Part shown: positions 47,113-57,175 of the stretch, one piece after another
Numbering within the stretch: the stretch's first letter is position 1
Layout: each line of letters begins with the position of its first letter
Assembly: GCA_038496445.1 (NCBI GenBank)
Contig: JALMLS010000075.1
Coordinates: 355,435-419,434, forward strand
Reading direction: 5' to 3'
Source of the DNA: Trichosphaerium sp. ATCC 40318
Taxonomy: Eukaryota > Discosea > Flabellinia > Trichosidae
Length of the DNA stretch: 64,000 nucleotides
Translations under genes and position numbers: made by a program
Notes under the pieces: generated by a model
What the model saw: the letters and a program-made list of their open reading frames with translations, nothing else
What the model was told of the DNA's origin: nothing
Databases searched by the model: none

Positions 47113-47289
47113 ACTGGTAACTAAATAAACACCTTGTTATAAACAAATTCGTTGCTGTCACATCAGGATGTCAGACTTCCACACAAACATTTACTTTTTG
47201 AACTCTGTGTTTGGACGTAGTTTTTTTCACCCCCAAACTCTAATTGTCGGCAGGGTATTCTATCAAAAACCACTTGTAAAATTGTAGTT

Positions 47290-48396
47290 TTACATTAAGA
47301 TACATTTTTTATTGTAGTTTGACTTTAATAACCCTTTTTTGGCGAGATGTACAAGTGATGCTTCTTCAAATACTATTGTAATAATCAATACCTTCATCTC
47401 TTTATCCATTATAACGTACATTCATTAAGTCCCTCATTTGTAAGTGAACTACATTCCACATACGAGAGAGCCTATTTCAAATGTCAACAACAAAATGATT
47501 CGTGGAAAACGTTACATTAATTTTAATAGCCATTTGTTCAGCTTCTAGTCTTGTAATACACTCGTATGGTTTTCCTGTTCTTGGGTTTTCTTTACTCTTC
47601 ATATCACTCTTAAGGCCTGCAAGTACTATAGATACTTTTGGGCAATGATGCTTGGTTTCAGGTTTCCACTACACTTAGAACTCAGCATGGCTCAAAACAA
47701 ATGATGAAATACAGTTTCTACTGCTACAGCAGTATTCAAATATGCCAAAGAGTTTCCTGCAATGTTAAAAAAATGTGCGTGCCTTTTGCTCAACATTTTC
47801 AAAGCTTGCCCTTGAAATAAGACTGAAACAAATGACAATAACATCAGATCCCTGATCTATTGTTAGTTTTTTGGTTTTTTTCACTTATCACGTTTGCAAA
47901 CGAGCACGTGGGTTGACGACAAAAGTAAACGTCATACTATATAACTGAGAGGTCTTAACCTACTGTAGCCCTCAGAACCAGCGGTGTCCCATAATCCTGT
48001 AACCAAGAATCAGTTGGAAACATACGAATGAAAAAAGAGTTTTACCTAGATTTAATATCTTGCCAGCTACAATGGTGGTTGTACTAATAAATGTCAGTAT
48101 GCTACTATAGTCTGGTTGTGGTTTTTAGCTTAAAACAAGACCAAACGAACTGGTTTAGGATAATAATTACATACTAGTATTGAGAGGCCATTGTTGGTAC
48201 TATGGCGTACGTGAGTGGCGAAGTAGACTATACATGCGTACCATAGGCTCCTGGGAACTTTTTTTCTGTATATGTCATCAAGAGGCATGTTTTACCTATG
48301 TAGCAACGAGCTACGTTAAAATAAAGCGTATTAGACAAATGACATACCCACTGCTCCATCGCCAACAGCCACGATTTTTATATCGTTAACAGCCAT
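47290..48396 (-). CDS. Atypical Rho-family small GTPase with CAAX box
   Basis: Exons join to MAVNDIKIVAVGDGAVGKTCLLMTY (P-loop), FPGAYVPTMAS (switch I with Thr), [22 protein letters not shown] (switch II), DVIVICFSLISRASFENV, LAGLKSDMKS (G4 region), YVECSSLTNEGLNEL (G5, SAx-like), and end KKCILM with TAA: a CAAX prenylation signal with Met, favouring farnesylation. WDTAG and RLRPLSY identify Rho/Rac/Cdc42. The catalytic Gln of DTAGQE is Ser (codon TCT), as in GTPase-deficient Rnd-type proteins, and the G4 Thr/Asn is Leu. Seven or so introns, one between the P-loop Gly and Lys codons. The exon 3-4 junction (about 48110-48190) is unresolved. Confidence 0.85.
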
Positions 48397-48897
48397 TATG
48401 CATAGTAATTTTAAGCTACAAATCAACAAATAGCCGACCCGTTAGGCTAAACAAAGTGGAAACTAATCGAATATAACGTAATTACGAAAAAACTGAAATT
48501 TCATTTTTTTTGGTTTGATCATTTAATTGTGACTAAGACAGCCTGATTTTACACCTTTAACGGGGTTATTTGCAATATGGTTTGCTTTCGTTGCAAGTTT
48601 GTTACAAGTTTTATGAAGACGATGTGTAGTTTGTGTGAAACAAATTAATAAGGTGTTTCCATTAAATGACTTTTTTGCAAACGTGTTGTATTTGTGGTTG
48701 TTTTCCCACTCTATACCATATTTAAGTGGCTATGGGATAATATTTAGCGCTGTTTGAGCTTCTCTTTGAGTTCAGTGAACCCAACTAGTCGTAGAAAAGT
48801 ACTCAACTACTCATGTACTTTGGTTAAATTGATTTTCACTGATTGTAGCGTTTACAAGTAGCTTTAAATATTGTACTAACAACAACAAGCGCGCTGT
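48397..48897. other. Divergent intergenic region
   Basis: 500 bp between the Rho gene (minus) and the phospholipase D gene (plus); A/T-rich, no open frame. Confidence 0.4.
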
Positions 48898-51285
48898 ATG
48901 TCTGTTTCAGAAGAGTTTGCGTCGTATCCTGAGCGAGAAGGTAATATTGTCGTACCACACATTGAATCGTACGTATGATAGCGTAGGCGATACCGCAAAC
49001 GCTCATTTCTGCGTAAAGAGGACCTTTTTATCGTAGATTGGATGAAGCTATTAAAAACGCAAAGAAAAGCGTGTGGGCGGGCGTATCGTTCGTAAAGAAT
49101 AACTTCCGGATGCCAGGTATGTCAGTTGGTGTTTGCGTTCCTAAAACCTTTGATAGATGGCTCTCAGGTGGTTCCATACTTCACAGAAGTTGCAGAGCGT
49201 GGCATAGAAGTCCGTCTTCTCTTTTGGAGGTAAAACTAAATATACCATTTTAAAACAAGCGTCAAAACCGTCTATACCTACTCATATTAGTCTAACACCG
49301 TTCTAGTAACTCCGAATTCTTTAACAAAGGCCACAGTATAGCATCTAAAGCTACTTTCAACATTTTCAACGCCTGTAATGCTCAGAAAGTTCTAGCAAGG
49401 TATGAAGTACTGTGAGGTCAAAGCATTCTTTAACTTATTATTCAAATCCAGGTGGGACAAATCAGAGGATCCTAAGCATTGTCATCACGAAAAAACTTGG
49501 ATAATAGATGCTGGTGAGCCGGGAGAAGTTGCATTCATTGGAGGCATTACCCTGTCAGGTTGTTTGAATGGTAAGTCTTCGTTTTTTTCTTAAAGCAATA
49601 TCACGTGATTTTTTATCACTTTTCTAATGTCGAAACTCACGAGTTTTGTAGAACCAGATCATCTTCAAAGGCATAAGAAACACGATATTACAGCAGAAAT
49701 AAGAGGCATGTGTTTTGGAAAATAAGAATCTGTCCTGTTCTCTGCTTGTGTTTTTCTTTGGTAATTATGACTTTAGGGCCTTCATGTACAGACTATCACC
49801 ATCACTTTGTGCAGCGCTGGAACGAAGCTTATGGTCACAAGGAACAATACGGTGCTTGGCCTAGTGCTGAAATAGCAAATGACATGCTTTTCCCTACTAA
49901 ATTATCTGAACCTTGTGGTAAATCTAAAGTACAAGTTCTAAGAAGTGCTCGGTACGTTCTTTTGTAGTAGCTCTTGGTATGAGTATTAATTTTTTCTAGT
50001 GGCGGCTTTTTGACGAGTACACAACCCACAGTTGGTAGAGAAAAGGGTTTAAATATGGCTGAAGGAGAGCAGAGTATATACGAAGCATATAAAGCTGCTA
50101 TCAAGTCAGCTAAAACGTATATATTTATGGAAAATCAACATTTTTGCCATTCCGGCTTGATGGATTTATTAGCTGAGGCTTTACAGAGGTACCAGTGTAT
50201 TAAATAACAAGTGTACTAACAGTATTTAAAATAGAGGAGTTGAAGTTATTTATTTGGCTCCTTCTGAGTCTGGTATATACCATTTGATACATTATGCAAG
50301 AGGCACGTCCTTATTTATTTTATAGTCTGTTTTTCTTATTTTTTTCTTACCCTTGTTATAATATAGAGCGCGCTTTAAATTGGCAAAGGAAGAAGAAAGG
50401 ACCTAAACCTGATTATTCTGATATTTTTCTTCGTAATCAGCCTGAGCTTGCAAAGTATCCAAACTTCACACTAGGATCGCTTTGTAAAACTGTTGAAGTC
50501 AAGAAAGTACGCAAAAACTTATCGTTTCACAGAGGTTTACTTACCTTGTTTTTAGGCTGTACAACGACAAGAAATATACGTACATGCTAAAATAATGATT
50601 GTGGATGACGCTTGGTACATAACATTTTAGTAGTTGTCATCACAAGTAAAACACTAACTCTGTCTTTTTATTTTAAAGGTTCACTGTTGGCTCAGCTAAT
50701 TTAGTTGATATTTCTTTTGAAAAAGATCATACTGAAGTAAATATTGGTGTTACTGATGCTGATTTAGCACGTAAATTCAGATGTGACTTGACAAAACGTA
50801 AGACCGCTTGTTTAATTTGGAAAACCACTGTTGGTTTGTATTCTCTCTTTTAACTTTTGTATAGAGCATGTTGGTGTTGATGTGTCGTCAATGTCTATGA
50901 AAGAGGGTATTGAAGTCTTCAAAAAGGTAGCTATTAAGAACAGAGATTGTATTTCTTTCAGAAAGAATACAATGATGCAAGGTAAATGACAAAAACAGTC
51001 TTCCTAATACAGTTTTTTTACCTTCTACAAATTCTTGTTGTCTCGCAAACTCCACCCTTCAAACTTTGAGGTTGTCTAATAAATGTACATACAGGACTTG
51101 CTTTTGCATACACAGAGGAGGAACAAGCATCTTACGGAGCAACACCAACATATTCAACTACGTATAAAAAAGTTGAATTGACAGTTTCGAATGGTATTAT
51201 TTCATTTATAAGAACTGTAACTGGGCACTAATGACTGAGTTTCTTCCTCAACTTAGGAACAATTATGTTACGTTCGAATATGTAG
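48898..51285 (+). CDS. Phospholipase D family protein (two HKD motifs)
   Basis: Starts MSVSEEFASYPEREG. After LDEAIKNAKKSVWAGVSFV and GIEVRLLFWR come the first HKD motif HHEKTWIIDAGEPGEVAFIGG and the middle segment TDYHHHFVQRWNEAY. The second half has SIYEAYKAAIKSAKTYIFME, ENQHF, GVEVIYLAP and YVHAKIMIVDDAWFTVGSAN, the second HKD (His-x-Lys-x4-Asp). Both catalytic triplets are intact. No PX/PH or C2 domain is visible, so it resembles the smaller PLD-like subgroup rather than PLD1/2. It ends with a Ser/Thr-rich tail and TAG at 51285. Around 15 short introns, one with TCACGTGATT. Likely substrates are phospholipids (inference; some members act on nucleic acid). Confidence 0.85.
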
Positions 51286-52560
51286 CATTAACTTAAATCA
51301 AAATAAAGAAAATTCTCGTTCAGAAGTAACTACAAACTATTATGAACGCTTTGTTGTTTTATTGTTATCATGGATTACATTTTATCAATGACTTGAGTCA
51401 ATTCTTTATGTCGTATAAAATGCTGTCGAGTCTGAAGGACGTGCGATTTACGCTAGAATACCACATTAGAACAAAAAAGTTAGATCGATTATAAGTGCCC
51501 TTATTTTAGGTTATCCAAAATTGCATATTTTAGAGGTCAAATGTTCCCTTTGAAATAGTAACATAAATGACTTTCACGATTAGTTTCAATGGCATGTGTC
51601 TTTCTAGCAAAGGTAGACCTTCATTCTCAACATTAACAAACAAGTCTGTTAAAGTTGGTAGGGATGAAGAGGAGACATATCCTTCACGGAGCGACCCAGA
51701 TCACTGACGTACTTATTAATTCGTTCAACACCTTAGATTTTCGCGTACATTGACCGTTCTTTTCACGACCACGTTTACGCCATCCAGGAGTACACCATCC
51801 ATTTGTATCACATGTTTCACCACACAATAGTAGTCCTTGCTAACTTGCGTGTTAATTAACATACAGTGAAAGTAGCAAGCGAAAATAGAATTAATCGTTT
51901 ACCAGCACGTTTCGCGAACCAAAACATCGCCGATACTGTTCTCACGCATGAAAATAGATACTACAAGGGTTTGTAGGTGTTTTGAAATGTGCATTATCCA
52001 TATTTGGAGTATTGAACTGGATATTTCACTGAATTGGATGAAACTGTCCTCGAAATCCATTGAGCAATGTAAAACGAAGATACAACATGCTCATAAACAC
52101 CAATGTAACATGGTGGAGCGATTGAAATCGTGTTTTATCAACATTTCTCAATACCACTTTTTATTTTTATCCACAAATGAATGGTACATAAGTATTCGGA
52201 ATGTTATTTACAAACAAGGAAGGAAATACATTCTAGCGAGTAAAAATGGCAGTAGCTACAACCAAGGTCGTGCAGGACTGGGTTTAGCTACATATGCGCC
52301 ATCTTCATCTGCAATGTTTCACCGCATTTGCCAATGGTTGACCCGTAGGTGTATATTCCAACACTGAGCATCCATTAGCCTGGCCAGTGTAAGGTATCAC
52401 AAAGTAACATGATACATTGGCGCTCCACTGCACAACCCGTAAGACCTGGCAGAATATCAGCAGAGCCGGGGTAGCGCCGAACCTTAACCAAGACTCTCTT
52501 TTTGTTAGTACAGCATGAACTTCTCACTTAACAATATTGTTTTGCTTTATCACGTGACTA
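51286..52560. other. Degenerate region with a cysteine-rich coding remnant on the minus strand
   Basis: On the minus strand near 51749-51842 a short frame reads LCGETCDTNGWCTPGW with flanking basic residues and another Cys, and near 52330-52350 IGKCGETL. These look like pieces of a small secreted Cys-rich protein gene, but no signal peptide or exon chain could be joined and stops interrupt the rest. No other gene seen in the interval. Confidence 0.25.
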
Positions 52561-53061
52561 CATCCTGGTTTTCTTGTTATCTATCTTTTTAGCTTGCATG
52601 GTACTAATTCATCTACAACATACGTATTTCGTCTATGGCTTGATTGTATATACAAGGTTACCCTTCGACTGTTTGTCACTCTTCCAGCGACACAATTACT
52701 CCCACACATTTTGCTTGTATTCTCCTTCTCGTTTCTTATTGCAATACAAGCCTGCAGTCCAACCATTCTTGTTATTTCCCTCTTTTCTAAAAAACACCTC
52801 TTACTTTAAAAGCTACATACATTGGTACAACCAGCCTCTTATCACCGAAAAAGTGAACTAACCTGGACTTTATATTCGTACGGTTTACCTGCTTTGCAGA
52901 GCAGGCTCAACGAATTATTGAAGCGCCTTGGGTTTAACTAGTTTCTTGGCAAAGGTCTGTGCCAAAAAGTTAAGGTACTTTTGTCTATGCTTTCGGCTTG
53001 AAAAAAACCTTATTGCTGGGAATAAGTACTATAACCGAGGCATTGAGGCTACGCGTAGGAG

Positions 53062-53446
53062 CATCCTAAGTGCTATATTAAAGTTGAGAAATCTTATTCA
53101 GAAGATAGCCTTCTTGATAAAGTACGTTGTCATGCTGATAAACTAATTAAGGTTGATTACAGCAAAGTTGTACAGGATATGCTTTCAGCTTGTAAACATT
53201 CGAATAATATCCGCTTACTTCTTAAGGATTCTGTTGCTAATGCTTGCAGCGTTTCTGAAATCTTTTGTATTCTGGAAGACTTTATGTTCTCGACTACCTT
53301 GATATTGTTAATGAATGTTCTACCAAAGAAGAAAATCAGACAGGTTTGGATCTGGCTAATCGTCTCAATACATCCATACGTAATCATAACTCAGCTGAAA
53401 TAGATGACATCTTATTTGTACTTGTGTCAAATGACATAAATCGTTA
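53062..53446 (+). pseudogene. Unrecognised gene or gene remnant with a frame break
   Basis: From an acceptor-like TAG near 53065 a frame reads EHPKCYIKVEKSYSEDSLLD, then LIKVDYSKVVQDMLSACK and LLLKDSVANACSVSEIFCILE. Around 53275 the coding signal moves to another frame (YVLDYLDIVNECSTKEENQ, then LANRLNTSIRNHN to TAG at 53446). There is no room for an intron at the switch, so a small indel is likely. The helical composition and even codon use suggest a real ancestral gene. Possible earlier exons lie between 52580 and 53060 but could not be joined. Confidence 0.35.
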
Positions 53447-53638
53447 GAGCCTGGTTAAATACCAGACACTAAGGTGGACCTAGATCAAGTATCAGCGTAG
53501 AATGTTAGCCTGCGAAAATGCGAGTTCACAGGATGTTTGAATATGAAGGGTGGTTAGTTTTATCGGAAATGCACTTTCTTGTAAGCATGCCAACTAATCA
53601 TTCGCTTGAATACATGTTTATTGAAGAAGCTAAAACGT

Positions 53639-54643
53639 TTATATACAGTAAGAAATAGTGACAGGTTTTAATTCATCATATTCTTCTGCAACTATTGCTT
53701 TTCCTTTTATCCAGATTGCAGCGTATGATGATCTAAATTCAAGGTGCGGTATTTCAGAGCCAATAGACTTTAGAAATTGAAACTGATAATAAATTAGGTC
53801 ACACATGTTATGAATAGATACAGTAGACATACTTTTACTGGGTTTCTCATTTTTTTCCGGAATGGACTACCACGTACTGAGATAGCAACAATAGAACCTT
53901 CGGGTGCCTCATCAATAATAGCCGTCATTTCCTTTGTAATCTGAGCTAGTGCTTTATTTGGGACGGTAATGAGACTATGACTCTAAAACACTGTGACTGA
54001 GCAATAGAACAATAGTATCGTACAACAACAAATGTTTCAGAATCATAGACTACAACATTCCATCCGTATTTTCCAACTGATTTCTGTTTTCCTGAAGTAA
54101 ATGTAGCTTTATCACCACTCAGAGCTCCCGCTGAAGCCACAACAATTTCATTCTTGCAAACTAAACATGATGGTAGAACAGCTAATGCAAGTATGTTCAC
54201 GTGATGTAGGTACCTTTTGGTTTGTTTTGTTGAATTAGCTTTCTGGCTTTAACGCTTTTAGGTTTTTTGATAGCTTTAACTGTATCTTGATTCCGTGTAA
54301 ACATTGAACCACCTGTAGGCTGTAAAGTATTTTTAAGCCTTAAAGCCGATACTTTTTTATTGTCGGCTTCTTCGGTTGTATCTTCGCTAAGATTATTCTA
54401 CTAAGCGTTATCACGTGCTCGTACAGTACAACAGGAATAAGAAACTCAAATATTTATAATAAATAAATAGATACGCACTAAGAATGTCCAGTATCCATAC
54501 AATAGCACTGAAAGAAGAAGCAAGCAAACTATATTTGTTTTTGTACATATTTTTACCCCCTTCCTCTTCTTTCGCTTAGATACTACAAATACTTGCTGAT
54601 GAGGGGTAGAAAACTCCCATGAACGCTTTAGATTCCTCCTCAT
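53639..54643 (-). CDS. Type II membrane protein with ILEI/PANDER (FAM3-like) domain
   Basis: A short basic N-terminus (MRRNLKRSWEF) is followed by a single hydrophobic anchor (IVCLLLLSVLLYGYWTFLV), giving type II topology. A Lys-rich stem follows. The luminal domain reads SGDKATFTSGKQKSVGKYGW, NVVVYDSETFVV, ITKEMTAIIDEAPEGSIVAV (a close match to the family's G-x-I-V-x-x-x-V turn), then SIGSEIPHLEFRSSYAAIWI and KGKAIVAEEY. These are the hallmark blocks of the ILEI domain of FAM3 and POMGNT1, a lectin-like or cytokine-like fold. Introns carry CACGTG at 54199 and 54412. The ATG at 54643 faces the zinc-finger gene divergently. Confidence 0.75.
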
Positions 54644-54782
54644 TCTGGCCGGAGATTAGGAACAATCACGTGTAGGAGGTTGCTTTTTTTAGTCCATTCG
54701 TTTCAAACCTTGATATTTCTGGGTGAAAAACCTTCATTGAAACTCGAGTGTTGCATTCAAAACGACGTTGACGTACCGTACC

Positions 54783-55790
54783 ATGATGCGAAGCTCTATA
54801 TTACTCGTTGACTACCCAGGTCCTCAATACCACGCAAGCGTATTCTACCAAATACAAGTTTGCTCTTATAATACTATTATTTTAAACGGCCCTGGGTTCA
54901 AAGGAGCAGCGGGAGATGATAAATGGATAAAAGTTTACAACACTCCAAGTTTTGATGTCCAATCTCGCATACAGTTTGTAAATGATAACTGGACAAAGTT
55001 ATTCGGTTTTGAGTTTGTACACGTATGTTCAGCATCAAAAGAGTTCTTAGAAGGTGTAAAGCATCGAAGTATTTGTAATACACGTATTCTTGGCTTGGCA
55101 GATCCCATCAGACCAACATACGAAAGCTATCATGTTGATGTATTCGAAACAGTTACATTCAACAATAAACAATACAACCTTTGTCTACGTAAGATACCAA
55201 GACGCACTAACAGAAAGTATCCTTTCATGTGGACAAACAGTTCAAGAGTAGATCCTTGTCCTATATGTTTACCTCAAGAGAAAGTTATCTGTACTTCAAT
55301 TGCAAGTTTACTTGAGCACATGGAAGCAAGACATGGAGGTCCAAAGAAAAAGAAAGAAAAAAAAACTTGTGTTGTTTGTTGGGAACAACATAAGCCCCAT
55401 TTGTACATGTCCATGTGCAAGGTAAAAAATAGCCATGCTAGATTCAATTATTCAAGGGGAACTCACAATGGATGCGATGAATGTAGGGTAACGTGTTACA
55501 CAACAAAGGAGCTTATTCAACACTTGAGAGGAAAAAGACACAAGTTATTAGTGAGCAGAAAGAAACGTTATTTGCGTAAAATCAGGAATTCTGTTGTATT
55601 GACTGAACATTGGACTGTATTACGTATATTGTTTATTGGTTATTACGAAGAGAGTTCTAATTTTGGAGTGTTACCAAGGGAGATTTTCGACATTATTTTT
55701 GACCTTGTGATTGAGTCTAGTATATACCAAAGAGTAAAAGCTCAAAGTTGCGCTATACCTCTTTCAGGTGTCGTCACATACCTATACTAA
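54783..55790 (+). CDS. Zinc-finger / F-box-like protein, copy 2, intronless and intact
   Basis: A 335-codon single frame (first ATG 54783, MMRSSILLVDYPGPQYHAS). The N-terminal 150 residues form an unrecognised domain (YQIQVCSYNTIILNGPGFKG, WTKLFGFEFVHVC). The middle has zinc-binding pairs: CPIC...H...H (LLEHMEARH), CVVCWEQH, and CDECRVTCYTTKELIQHLRG then KRHK, a U1/matrin-like C2H2 finger. A basic stretch and the C-terminal helix VLPREIFDIIFDLVI, F-box-like, end the protein. The frame is open throughout, unlike the copy at 8870-9867. Both lack introns. Function unknown; nucleic-acid binding plus SCF recruitment would be consistent. Confidence 0.75.
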   Translation: MMRSSILLVDYPGPQYHASVFYQIQVCSYNTIILNGPGFKGAAGDDKWIKVYNTPSFDVQSRIQFVNDNWTKLFGFEFVHVCSASKEFLEGVKHRSICNTRILGLADPIRPTYESYHVDVFETVTFNNKQYNLCLRKIPRRTNRKYPFMWTNSSRVDPCPICLPQEKVICTSIASLLEHMEARHGGPKKKKEKKTCVVCWEQHKPHLYMSMCKVKNSHARFNYSRGTHNGCDECRVTCYTTKELIQHLRGKRHKLLVSRKKRYLRKIRNSVVLTEHWTVLRILFIGYYEESSNFGVLPREIFDIIFDLVIESSIYQRVKAQSCAIPLSGVVTYLY

Positions 55791-56336
55791 CAAAATAAAC
55801 AGCAAAATTAGTATAAATAAAACCTTGATCAAAATAAGTACATGAACAGGTTATTCTAGCCTAAACGTACTTTGTTTTTAAGCTAAGTATTTGAACTCCC
55901 ATTAGCTTTTAAACTTCCACGTGACTGCCGTCACTACATTCTCCCACTAACCTTAGGCAGCAGCCAGTATGCTATGACAATCTTGGCACATGATAAAGTC
56001 AGCCTTGAGCACTAAATCACGTCCAGGACGCGAATAGCGGACGTATACCACACCACGATAAAAACTAGAAACGAGGTATAATGTGTCGAATCGTTCATGC
56101 GTATTCATTAAATTCACGTGAATCACACATTGATTACCAACTCAAAAAACCCGTCTTCGCTCTTACATTGAACAGCAAGAAAACGCTCTATATACTATAT
56201 TTAATAAAGGATCTTAGGTTCGAGTCTTATAGAGTTGAGTTGGTAACAAGAATGAGTCCGTTTGGTGAATAACAGCAGAATTTTTTGGCATGAAAGTCTG
56301 TCCATCTAAAATCAAACTAAACCAACCATTTACACC
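55791..56336. other. Intergenic
   Basis: Poly(A) signals (AATAAA twice) directly after the zinc-finger gene, CACGTG at 55918 and 56116, no further gene. Confidence 0.45.
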
Positions 56337-57070
56337 ATGCACCTTCTCATCATTGCTACTTGCTTAATAGTATCAACAGTATTCGCTTCAACATTTGATG
56401 GATGTTCCTGTCTGCCTCAGAGTGAAGAAGAAATCTATTGTTCATCATCAGCAGTCCTTACCGTGGGTATTGTTCATGAGTATCCTTCAACAGCATCACA
56501 ACGTATTTTCTTGGCTTCTATACAAGAAGTACATAAATATCCTGCAGGAGCACCTCCATTCAACTTGATTACAATAACAACAGGGTAAACGTAAACTAAA
56601 TACAATGCTATTCTAACAGCCTCAAGGATTGACTCAGCATCTTGTGGCGTAGACTTTGAAGTAGGATCAACTAGCACTGGCTTCAAGGTACTCACTTGTT
56701 TGCTTATGTACGCCAGTTAGCTGACTTCGTTTAGAAATACCTCATCCCAGGAACCGTTATACCAACTACAACACTATTAGATAATGTTCACGTGTCAAGT
56801 TGTACTATGGAAGGCTTCTGTAACGTTCCAGATCCAAGCCAAATCGATTGTGCAAATCCAACACCTTTGCCTGACCCAAGTCAATGTGTTTTCTGCCCAA
56901 CGTCTACTCCACAATGTACAGGATGTTCGCATTGCGAAATTACACCTCAGCTATGCACAGAATGTCCTACGGCTCAATGTTGCGATAATATCAGATGTCA
57001 AGCTGCGCGTGAATGCACTGAAGGATGTGTTCAAGCTGGCTGCTGTGGAGGTTTTTGTGTACCACAATAG
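56337..57070 (+). CDS. Secreted NTR/TIMP-like protein with cysteine-rich tail
   Basis: The signal peptide MHLLIIATCLIVSTVFA is followed immediately by the mature start STFDGCSCLPQSEEEIYC. The CxC near the mature N-terminus plus VLTVGIVHEY and IQEVHKYP strands is the NTR (netrin/TIMP/complement) OB-fold pattern, with later SCGVDFEVG and SSCTMEGFC closing cysteines. The final exon adds a very Cys-rich tail (VFCPTSTPQC, GCSHCEITPQLC, ECTEGCVQAGCCGG) ending PQ and TAG. Two introns (GTAAACG, GTACTC). TIMP-type NTR modules inhibit metalloproteases; here the role is unknown. Extracellular location is well supported. Confidence 0.72.
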
Positions 57071-57175
57071 TGTAGTAGTAAACACCCTCGTTTAGCATTT
57101 TTTGGTATTATGGTTGTTTAGAATTGTTACATTGAGATTAAACTGTTTTGTACTTTTTTTATTATTAGAAGTTTT

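Noticed and set aside
56200-56240. tRNA-like GGTTCGAGTC
   Set aside because: Flanking bases do not form a T-stem or acceptor stem.
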